Assembly: GCA_946811695.1 (NCBI GenBank)
Contig: OX328125.1
Span: forward strand, 51,537,994 to 51,601,993
Origin: Gonocerus acuteangulatus
Lineage: Eukaryota > Arthropoda > Insecta > Hemiptera > Coreidae
DNA: 64,000 nucleotides
Direction: 5' to 3'
Shown here: one piece after another, positions 23,126-32,504 of the stretch
How positions within the stretch are numbered: the first letter of the stretch is position 1
Layout: each line of letters starts with the position of its first letter
Program-made: the position numbers and the translations under genes
Notes under the pieces: model-generated
What the model was told of the DNA's origin: nothing
Database searches by the model: none
Seen by the model: only the letters and a program-made list of their open reading frames with translations

Positions 23126-23190
23126 TCAGTCTCGCTCAGTCGCTCAGTCTCGCTCAGTCTCACTCAGTCTCTCCTCACTCACACTCTCTA
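23126..23190. repeat. Short CTCAGTCTCG-type minisatellite
   Basis: About six imperfect units of CTCAGTCTCG/CTCACT in a C/T-rich tract. Confidence 0.8.
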
Positions 23191-24655
23191 CCACCGTCCA
23201 GGCCAGTTGTCCTATCAATATACGCTACTACTTACAAGCTGCCTTTCATTCTCAGCCCCCGAATCTCCATCACATACTATTGCTAATAAAATATTCCCTC
23301 CTAATGCCTTCAAAAGAATATTTTATTGTCATGGAGGTAAGAAAAACCTGTAAAGTAAGTTTCCATATATTGAAATAGTTTCTTTTATTATGGACAGAGT
23401 AGTCTCCAACTAATTATGGATATATTATCAAACTATCTGACATATAAAAAATGTCAGCATCTAGAAAACAAAGTGAAAATGAAGTCTAATGTTTTTGGAA
23501 AAAATAATAATAAAGTAAAAACTCATTTAAGTGTGACTTCTCTAAGGAAAATAGAAATCTACACCTGGATGTACTGTGCCCAGCTACCGAAAAAATGATG
23601 GAAATTAAATAAACAGAAAGGGTAGAGGTTCAAACATTCTGTTCTTCTGTAATCCATACTTACAGGATAACCTCGTTTCTACATTAAATCTGAGATAATA
23701 AGTAAAGTTCCTCTTGTAACATAAAATAGAAATAACGGTTGTAATTATGTGTGGCGGTTTGCCAAAAGCCACTTATTCATAAAAGCAAGTTAATTAACCA
23801 AGCTACAGTGGAAATGCAATTCCCTGGGGATGAACAAGACTGGAGTAAGATTAAATTTTAAACCATGACCGCAATGCTACATGAAAGCTATCTGCATTAG
23901 CACATGGTACTAAAATAAATCAAACAATCCTTATCTGCAATGAACAACTTCCCTTATTTGCAATGAATGACAGAGTAAAATAATAAAGTAAACCAAGTAT
24001 AATAAATAACTGACACAGAAGAAGAACTATGAAGCTCAGTAAATAAAGAATGTCTTCAGATTGGCGCCGCCGCGCAAAAGAACATTTATTGGTTTTGATT
24101 TAGGAATCAGGACAAATTAGGTTCAAATAATCTTTTTTTTTTTTCTAAAACGAAGAAGTATCATTTTAAAGCTTATATAATAAGCTTATTGCCTTATAAG
24201 GCAAATTTTGAGGCGGAGGCAAACCTCTAATTCTACAAATTTCTTATTAAGAAAAGAATAATTTAAGAAAACACTAATATCAATAATTCACACCTTTTTA
24301 TCTTTTATTATAACTCTTAATTTACATAGTAATATTCCAATAACGGGTGTTTCTTATTAGAAATTTAATGTAGATCCTAGATTCTAAAAATTTGGTTTTT
24401 AATTACGATACATTAACCAGAAATCTGGAAAACAGAGTTATTTGTGAAAAAAAATATAGTTTTGAAAATACACAAAAGTTTGAGTAGCTCTGCTACATGT
24501 TGAGATAGAACTCTCATTTTTGCGTCATTTAACTACAAAGGTTCAGAATAAACCCCTAAAGTTCTGACACCTGATAATGCAGAAGGCCTAGCAGACGAAA
24601 AGTTGAAAATAGACAAGAGTTAACTTCAAACAAGCAAAATTTTATAATAAAAAGA
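23191..24655. other. Unannotated AT-rich stretch
   Basis: No gene identified. The short frame at 23416-23598 has no recognised domain. Confidence 0.4.
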
Positions 24656-24659
24656 AAGA

Positions 24660-24985
24660 ATCCCCCCCCCCTAACAGGCCACAAGAGCCCAGAGGTGCAA
24701 ATATTTGATTCTTATCCAGACGGAAAAAAATAGGTAGATAGTCAGGTCAGATAGTGTGCTTCGCAATATTTATTAGCGATAAATTGGGCATTTCTGCAGG
24801 TGCCCATTAATAAAATAATTAAAGTTAGGACAGGCATAGGTACGATCCAGGACCCCGAATCCAAGCCTCAAACGATGACACTGTAAGATAAAATCTTTAG
24901 TGACCACGCGAATTTTGAACTCAGATCCTCCAGTACCATCGTGGCGTCCTCTAGCACTTAGCTAACCTTACACCTCATATGGTGA
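24660..24985 (+). repeat. Dispersed repeat, copy 1 (pair at 42150-42405)
   Basis: Shares with 42150-42405 an ordered set of blocks: AACAGGCCAC, GATTC with CATACGG or CAGACGG, CAGTACTATG-like sequence, CATTAATAAA, AATTAAAG, GGGAGGCC-like sequence and GACACT. Divergence is high. It may be an old SINE, since a tRNA-like B-box remnant may lie near 24920, but I cannot assign a class. Confidence 0.45.
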
Positions 24986-25318
24986 AATGCAGGACAATTT
25001 ATCACATTTCCTACAGAAGAAAATAAAATTTAACTTCATGATTATTTTACCTCGTATGGAGATTATAGAACGAAAGGGGGGAAAAGGCATTTCACATAAT
25101 AAGAAAGATATAATAAATAAAAGGTTTTAATAACAAGAATACATATAAGAAATCTAAAGAAGAAGGTAAATAGCGCACAATGATACCCCTGTTTTTCACA
25201 AAAAAATAATCCATAAAACAAACAAATCTTCAGATCCCGTATTTCAGTATTTTCACGACAAAAATCTCAGCCTAATACGATAAATATTTGTTACTAAATA
25301 AATTCTTTATTAAATTAT
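24986..25318. other. Unannotated AT-rich stretch
   Basis: Nothing recognised. Confidence 0.4.
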
Positions 25319-25319
25319 T

Positions 25320-26530
25320 AAAAGTCCGTCACGCAGGAGCTGCATAACTAAGCACTTTCCTCAGAATTTGGGTAGTGTAGACTGCTTTCCAGAACAATTT
25401 GCTTAAAATATCCTACATAAATAAAATAAAAACGTGAATAGTTCTCATTTTGTAATGAGTAACTGATCAATTATTAATTTGCTTCCAGAGTTATTTTTAC
25501 ACATGGTACCAACTACACTACGTAATAAATACAAAAATCCTCATATTATCGTATTTTGATCTAACGCAGGAACAGGATACAGTCCCTCTAGTGGTAGAAA
25601 GCGCTCCTTGCGGCGGCTTTGTGAACCTACGTCTGCCGGCTTTTCTATTCAAATATATTACAAATTAAACCCCCGCTTTCCGATTGCCCGATTCAGCTCA
25701 TTTTTACAACACTTCTTTCTCATGAGTTACCCACGACGTATACCGCGTTTCGTTACAATACAGCAGAAATTACGACCGGTATGAGTATATTAGGAATTTG
25801 GGTCCGGAGTAAACCCCCCCTTCTAATGAACCGATTTAGTTTATTTTTACAACACATATTTACCTGTAGATTACCACTACGAATACCGAGTTTCGTCGAA
25901 ATATACTAAAAATCACGGCTGGTAGTGGCGAATTGGTATTGTGGGTCTGGAGTAAACCCCCCCTCCTAATGAACCGATTTCGTTTATTTTTACAACATAT
26001 ATTTACCTGTGGATTAGCACTACGAATACCGAGTTTCGTCGAAATATACCAAAAATCACGGCTGGTAGTGGCGAATTGGTATTGTGGGTCCGGAGTAAAC
26101 CCCCCCTTCTAATGAACCGATTTAGTTCATTTTTATATCTCACTTTTCTCTCTATATTAACACTACGAATACCAAGTTTCGTTGAAATATAACAAATATT
26201 ACGGCTGACATAGTCAAATAAGTGTTTTGGGTTCGGGGTAAACCCCCCCTTCCGGTGGACCGACTTTGGTGGTTAACGAACTCGTTCAATCGTTTGCTAA
26301 TTGAATGCTATATACCAAGTTTCGTGACGAAAAAACAAAAACTCTGGCCGCTATCGTGTTAACAGACACATATATATATATGCATATATATATATAGATA
26401 TATATAAATTTTAACGGGGGTCATTTTCGGTGTCTACTAGGTAGGATCGATAAAGATTTGAAGAAATTTTTCAAAAATTCCGTCATGAGTCCAACCTCAA
26501 TAGCTACTTTCCTTCGGAGGAAAGTGCTAA
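25320..26530 (+). mobile_element. Helentron/HINE-like element, full copy
   Basis: The 5' end reads GTCCGTCACGCAGGAGCTGC. It carries the 12-base motif AGCACTTTCCTC at 25351-25362, whose exact reverse complement lies near the 3' end at 26517-26528. The core (about 25660-26330) holds four to five tandem units of about 143 bp. An (AT)n tract (about 26371-26405) precedes the tail, and the 3' end is a 7-bp hairpin (26506-26525) followed by GTGCTAA. Subterminal inverted repeats, tandem core, microsatellite, 3' hairpin and CTAR end are the known layout of Helentron-associated (DINE-1-like) elements. No Rep/helicase is encoded, so it is non-autonomous. A second copy interrupts the gag at 33.4-34.4 kb. 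Confidence 0.8.
25660..26330 (+). repeat. 143-bp tandem units in the Helentron core
   Basis: The start of GGTCCGGAGTAAAC recurs at about 25801, 25944, 26087 and 26230, a constant 143-base step, with an older unit before 25801. Each unit carries CTAATGAACCGATTT, ACTACGAATACCGAG, TTTCGTCGAAATATAC and CACGGCTGGTAG. Confidence 0.9.
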
Positions 26531-27534
26531 TACACACCTAGAAATTACAATTGAGAATTTTTTAAAAATTCAGTGTGCACAACTTTTCAAGTATTTTGTC
26601 ATTATTCTTTGATCAACAATGATATTTATTTGATCAACAATATACAATCAATTATATCTTACTGGCCGTAGAAGTAAAGTAATACGTAATACAGAGTAAA
26701 TCTTCAAGAATACTTACTTTTATAATGGAAGAAAGAAAATTAGATTTTTTGAATTCTCCACATAAACAGATTTACAAGCAAGTGTCATTTTCAAACGAGA
26801 TTTCTGCAGGAAACCTTAATAAAGGTTATGAAACATTGTAAAATATTACACTAGAGCTCCCTTTTTTATGACTTCTGGAATTAAGAAGCTCAGTCTCTTC
26901 ACAGAGAGCTGCGATATTAAACATTTTATAGCTGTCCTTTATGTCAGATACTAAATATACTTTCTTGGCTCGTACGAAAATTTCGCTGCCCTTTTTACAG
27001 AACTTACAGCCAGACGGAGGTATTAATTTTAAAGGTTCATTGAAACCAACAATTAGGGAATTCAGCTTTCCAACACGGGTTACATTAAACTACCTAAGTC
27101 TTTTTTTTTTTTTTTTTTTTCCATATCTGCAAAATCTTTCATCTACAAATAATACGATAAATAATTATAAAAAAAAAAATGTACTTCTCATTTAATAAAA
27201 TTGGAACCATTTATTCCGATTATTATAAGTCATTATACTAATAAAAGATTTGTACTATGTTAGCAGACATTTTTAAACACACGTTTTATTATATATAAGC
27301 ACGTTATGATTTAAACAATTGAAAAACAGAAAGAACACTTAATACAAATTAAACTAAATAGTATACATTTGGGAATTAAGAGAAGAAACAATTATAAACC
27401 TTTAATATGAAGAAAGTAAACAAGAAGATAAGCACAGAAACTGTAGTAATAAGACTATAGCTACATTTATATATAGATACCCCAATATTAGAAGCTCTAA
27501 AAGGCTAATTATTATAGATCAATTATTTACTTTA
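26531..27534. other. Unannotated AT-rich stretch
   Basis: No gene. It contains a T-run at about 27101-27120. The frame at 26941-27195 is unsupported. Confidence 0.4.
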
Positions 27535-27872
27535 AAAGGAGTACGTCATGCAGCACCTGCATAAATGAGCACATTCCTCAGCTAGGTGGGTTATTGTATG
27601 ATGCATACTGAAAGAACATACTTAAAATAACCAGTATAAATACAAAGTATACAGCAATACGTTCAATTATTTATATGTTTACGATTTTTTCTGAAGTAAA
27701 AAAACCGATGAACTGATTTTGCTGGATAACGTATCCGACAACCATGTTAAATTTTAAGGGGGTCATTTTTGGTATATAGTTGGCAGAATGGATGAAGATT
27801 CGAAGAAATGTCTAAAACATTCCTGAAATGGCAGCAATCTCAAAAGCTACATTCCATAGAACAATGTTAAAA
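27535..27872 (+). mobile_element. Miniature Helentron-like element (about 335 bp)
   Basis: The 5' end (ACGTCATGCAGCACCTGC, AGCACATTCCTCAG) and the tail (TTTTAAGGGGGTCATTTTTGG, GAAGATTCGAAGAAATGTC) match the ends of the 25.3-kb element. The 143-bp core and the (AT)n tract are absent. The 3' end has an ACATT/AATGT hairpin followed by GTTAA, a variant of the CTAA terminus. Confidence 0.65.
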
Positions 27873-28749
27873 AGACCTCCCGATTGAACCTCCACGACAC
27901 CTTAATTTTAATTTTAAAATTCGAAGTGTTAAAGTTCTGGTCTGTAAAACTCAGAACATTAAATACATTTCCACCTGATTCTGAGAAAAACATTTTTCCT
28001 CGGCGAAAGATGTGAACCTTTCTGCGCATGAAATTGATATTTTCAGCATTAATCGTTTGTTCAATTTCATATTTTCTCCTCATATGAATCTTTTCTTTTG
28101 TCAGCATTTAAGTGCCAAAATTCTTTGTCGTGATTTTGAGAAAATCACGTTTTTAGGTCATTCAAGAAGTTTCACACCAGAAGTTTTGTAATAGGAAACG
28201 GGGAAAAAATCATACAACAGAGTAATATCAGCGACTAAAGAAATCCAACAACAGCTTTTCCTCTAGAAGTAAGTTTGCTGCAAAGAATAGAAGGTAATTT
28301 TCTTCAAACTACTTTGTAATCCATGCAACGTTTTGCCTTCTTCGATCTCTTGGGTTTGGATTTCCAATATAGCCTGCAAATACCGATGGGAAAAACATTC
28401 TCCAATATATTTGTCTAGGGGTTGTTTCCACACAATATTATTCCATGTGTTTCAACACTTGGACGACCGGTGGTACCAAAAACGACAGCAGTGTTAAAAT
28501 AGTTCAATGACCTATAACTATAAATAAGCCTAGTAGATTAAAACATTAAAAAAAACTAACACGTTGATGAATGGTTTTTATATACCTTTTAAGTCGCCTT
28601 AAATGCAATCCGGTTATATCAACTGTCCTGTATATAACTGTCCTGTATATATCCGGTCAATGAAAATGTCCTGTATATAAAAAATCGTCATATTCATAAT
28701 TTAAGTACCAAAATATGATAAATAAATGTAATATCCATTTCCTGAATAA
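27873..28749. other. Unannotated stretch
   Basis: No gene. CTGTCCTGTATAT occurs twice with a third partial copy at 28621-28680, a small local repeat. Confidence 0.4.
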
Positions 28750-29915
28750 TCTACTATATATTTGTCAAATACCACTCACTCACTCACTCATCTATCAACG
28801 CCCAGCCCAAACCGCTCGACAGAAAATTTTGAAATTTTGCATGGACACTCCCTATATAACGTAGGCGCTCGCTAAGAAAGTATTTTTTAATATTCGTATT
28901 TTTAAGCATTTTTAGGGGGGTTTAAAGTTTGAGTTGGTTAGAGAAGGCAAGCCTAGGCAGCCTGCGTTGCTAGGACGATAAAGAACAGCTGTTACCTTAC
29001 ATTATCTATCTCATAGTTTTATTTCTAATTGAGGTTAATTTCAACTATGATGGCAGACCTTGAATTACTAGAAATTAACTGTCCCTCATAGAGTTTTAAT
29101 TGCGTTTCTTTTCTGCCTGTCCCCGTCAGATAGGCTTGCCATATTTTTGGAGAATTAAACCGGGACACATTAATATGGGATGGGCATACCGGGGGGGGGG
29201 GGATAAAAAGAGTACAAATTATAAGCCAAATGGTCGGTGAATTTTAAGCCTAGCAACTAACGGGAAGGGGGAATCCTAAACTGTTAGTCTACCCAAACCT
29301 TAAAAATAAGAACGGAACTATTTTTGCTACTTGATTTTCTTAAAACAATCTCTCAGCCAAATAGTAGTGTCTGGCAGCTGGCAGCGCTGTGCAGGTAGTT
29401 CCAGCGTTTTACAGTTAGATTACTTCTCATATCTTTGACACTGTGAGCAGTAGTAAAAATGTTAATTGTAGAAAAGTAACCGATTTATAAAAGATCCTTA
29501 TAAACATGAATTCATTACTTTTTACATCTTACAGCCTTTTCCGGGACATTGATAAAACTGGGCGGGACACCGAAACAATTGCAAAATACCGGGACAGTCC
29601 CGGTCAAACCGTGATGTATGGCATATCCTTAGGTTTTCCAGGCGAGGTAATAATATCCGGAACCCTTGCGCAGCCTCCTCGCCTATAACCTTGGTAATAC
29701 TCGTAAATATATTGGGTGTTACCATATGATTTCTTGGAAACATAAACTTTTAAATTTTAACGCCCATTGAATAAAATATAGTATGACGGGAACCGTGCTA
29801 TAATAAACTGCATATAATAAACAGAATTGTATAGTAACGTAATTTTAATGAAACATTATTTAACGCAATAAAATAACTACTTATCTGCCGTGACGAAGCA
29901 CGGGTATTCAGCTAG
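28750..29915 (+). mobile_element. Helitron (family B), copy 1, with a nested element
   Basis: Starts TCTACTATATAT and has the CACTCACTCACTCACTCA tract. It ends with a CGTG/CACG hairpin, GGGTATTCAG and CTAG followed by T. TC at the 5' end, a hairpin plus CTAG at the 3' end, and a 3' flanking T are classical Helitron traits. The first 350 bases match the inverted copy at 59282-60518 closely. There is no helicase frame. A TIR-bounded insertion occupies about 29131-29632. Confidence 0.75.
29131..29632. mobile_element. TIR element nested in the Helitron
   Basis: The left end CTTGCCATA...AAACCGGGACA is mirrored at the right by TGTCCCGGTCAAACCG...TATGGCATA, giving imperfect terminal inverted repeats about 500 bases apart. 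Matching sequence is absent from the other Helitron copy at this position. The superfamily is uncertain; a hAT-like MITE is one possibility. No coding frame. Confidence 0.45.
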
Positions 29916-29934
29916 TTAATAATAAAACATAATA

Positions 29935-30118
29935 CCCAACGGCAATAGCCACGTTGAATGTACCGGTTCCCGTTGATCAACGAAGTTAAGCAACGTCGGG
30001 CGTGGCCAGTACCTGAATGGGTGACCGACCACCTGCTATTAGCATTATCAAAGGGTAGCACCCTGTAGTTAGTCCGGCGTTAATAGCCGAATTGTTGTTA
30101 AACAACAACAAAAAATAA
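29935..30118 (+). mobile_element. 5S rRNA-derived SINE (SINE3-type)
   Basis: The first 120 bases follow 5S rRNA in order: CAACGGCAATAGCCACGTTG, GGTTCCCGTTGATCAACG, GAAGTTAAGCAACGTCGGGC and GGCCAGTACCTGAATGGGTG. The internal pol III control region is therefore nearly intact. The helix-closing 3' end of 5S is replaced by an unrelated tail ending in TTGTTGTTAAACAACAACA and an A-rich run. That structure is a 5S-headed SINE rather than a functional 5S gene. It begins about 20 bases after the Helitron end. Confidence 0.75.
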
Positions 30119-30639
30119 AGCAGAATAACAATTCTTAGTTAAACATTGAGTTTGGCAAATTTCTTATGCCAACGAAAATCCTACGTAAGTACTAGCCTGG
30201 CGTAAGTAGTTACCCGGCGTGCTATGCTACACCTACATTCAGCATCTATATAAACAAAAATAAATTAGAAACTATAAATAAATTAGAATAACTTGATAGG
30301 CAGCTTAGCTAAAAGCTGGCCTATCAAGTTATTTTCATTTTCCACTAGTTATTGCTTTTTATACTCCAAATATATCCAAAATGCATCTACCTCACTGTGC
30401 AAAAATTTACCTGTAAACAAATTTATATAGGCTTCAATTCTACTCAATTCGTACGTTTTAGAATATCCCAATACAAATATTCTGGTTGCTTTCCATTTTT
30501 TTCCGAAAACGGTTAACAATACTGCCATGGGTTAAATCATTACATTGACTGTGTCAAAATGTCAGAACTGGTATCTATATCTAAGCGTATCAACAACAAA
30601 GCCGTTATGAGTGGCGAATTTATCCGCCAAGATGTAAAA
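30119..30639. other. Unannotated stretch with one hairpin
   Basis: Nothing recognised except the hairpin at 30287-30333. Confidence 0.4.
30287..30333. repeat. Long hairpin
   Basis: AATAACTTGATAGG and CCTATCAAGTTATT pair perfectly. Inner CAGCTT/AAGCTG extends the stem with a one-base bulge, leaving a loop of about five bases. Confidence 0.75.
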
Positions 30640-30649
30640 AAAAAGGGGG

Positions 30650-30817
30650 GGTTATAAGTCAGTATATTGTTTCTTATGGTTTCCAACCTTCCTAAACATC
30701 CATGGCGCAGAAGGGAATTTTCTGAACGGGCCTGAAATGAGAAAAATCCCACCGGGACTTGAACCTTCATTTTCCGTAGAAGAATCCAACGTGTTAGCCA
30801 CTACACCACGGGAAGAC
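30650..30817 (-). mobile_element. tRNA-derived SINE (family 1)
   Basis: The minus-strand head is GTCTTCCCGTGGTGTAGTGG (A box) with GGTTCAAGTCC (B box) and CCCGGTGGGATTTTTCTC. The body has GAAAATTCCCTTCTGCGCC as in the other family-1 copies. The tail is degraded. Confidence 0.7.
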
Positions 30818-31756
30818 TCAGTCAGTATTTTTGTGAATCAGGTTTTGTAAAATAAAATCATTAAAATCAGGAATCGCGTCAGTCTAGTATAACCTTGGAA
30901 AGTAAAACACAATATATACAACTTTGAACGACAATTTCCCATCAATACATCCAGATTGCGGAATATGGTTGATATCATAAGCGGTTTTTTTTTTGTCCTA
31001 TAGCTAGGTAAAAATCACGATAAAAGAAACCAGTCACCCGTTCCAGAGTGAAAAACCAGAAAGGTTAATTTTAAAACCAAGAATTCAGATTTGATAAGAC
31101 AAATTTACATTAAACTTCCCACAACGACGCAGTCCCCCTGCTTCATTTTATCAGCAATAAGACCAATGTTCGTCGACCTTACCTCATTTCACTTAACCAA
31201 TTCGACAAAAGGAGTTCTCCTATATAAATTTGAATACCACAGAATAACTTGGGCAGTGATAAAATCTCTCTGTTATCTCAGGTTAAACTTTGGAACTGAA
31301 ATACACCCCTCAAGCAAAACTTGTTCGCTTCCTTATACTTTCAAATCAGGGATTTTTTTCTTAACTCCGTGTTTTTCAAGATATTTTCCCTCGGAACACA
31401 ACTAAAGAAGTGCCCTACAAATCCGTCCAGCGGAGCATTTTAATAATTGATTCATAACATGAAATTACATGAGTTGAGCCCGTTCAGAGAGGTTTTCCTG
31501 GTACAAATACAAGTAATCATTCAACCCAAAAAACAAAATTTCTTCCTACATTAAAATATGTAGTCTGTATTCTATAAAGCAATAGTTTTAGCTAATTCAA
31601 AAATTGTATATAGTAAATCAATAAAACCATTAAAACCTTAAGTATTTCCCTTTCAAAGACACAGTTCTCTGGCAGAAGAGATTTATTTCCGTTGAAATTA
31701 CCGCGACTGATTTTCTCAAGGTACCCATTAAAAATGGTGAATACATATGTGCTCAA
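30818..31756. other. Unannotated AT-rich stretch
   Basis: No gene identified. A 104-codon frame at 31091-31405 has no recognisable domain. Confidence 0.4.
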
Positions 31757-31780
31757 TATATATATATATATAAATATATG

Positions 31781-31842
<62 letters not shown>

Positions 31843-31858
31843 AACACACACACACACA
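31757..31858. repeat. (AT)n-(AC)n microsatellite
   Basis: AT-rich dinucleotide tract with ATAAATAT interruptions, ending in an (AC)n stretch. Confidence 0.95.
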
Positions 31859-31964
31859 GGCACACTAACCGCCCTCCAGCATCTAATAACATATTTTTTT
31901 TTTATTGAATATTTACAATCTGTATACATAAATACAATAAGTAAATAAATATCTCATACATAGG

Positions 31965-32504
31965 TATACGAAGAGTAACGAAAAAATCTAGGATGTCCGG
32001 GTTCTTGTTGGGATCGGAAGGCCAGTGTGTTGGATGAGGTTGGGAAATGTAGGAATACTCACCATTGTACAATACGTCGTGTAGAACTCGGCCTCTCGAG
32101 TTAGTCAGGCGACTTCCCCAGAGCAGATGCTTGGCATTAAAGTCTCCTCCAGCGATAAAGTGAGTGCCAAGGGACTGGAATAAATTGGTAATCTTGGTAA
32201 AGGAATGGAGATGGAGGTTAATTGAGAGGAACCAGTAAACTGATAGGAATGGGAATAATGGATTATGTTGTTCTTAACCAAGACCAGAGTACCACCACGG
32301 CCTCTGTCGTCAGGGTGATCTGTGCGGTAAGTTTTGTATCCTGCTATGTTAAAAGTAATGTTGAGTTCGTAGGTGTGTCTCTGTTATAAGTGCAATATCT
32401 ATATTACGGTCTGTAAGTAGCAGTTCTAGTTCTTGTCTTCGGTATAACAGCCCGTTGGAATTCCAGAGGAGGATAAGGATAGGAGATGTACTGGGTGGAA
32501 TCAT
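31965..32504 (-). pseudogene. ORF2 relic: AP endonuclease-like domain
   Basis: Starting at the ATG that overlaps the gag stop, the frame gives ILLWNSNGLLYRRQELELLL and IDIALITETHL, the N-terminal signature of the jockey-clade endonuclease (WNSNGL, ETH). After a frameshift it gives IAGYKTYRTDHPDDRGRGG, and after a second one GGDFNAKHLLWGSRLTN (catalytic-region GDFN) and NPDILDFFVT. Part of the region between them appears deleted. The product would cut target DNA to prime reverse transcription; this copy cannot make it. Confidence 0.8.

Noticed and set aside
29935..30055. Functional 5S rRNA gene
   Set aside because: The 3' strand that should close helix I is replaced by unrelated sequence with a SINE-type tail.
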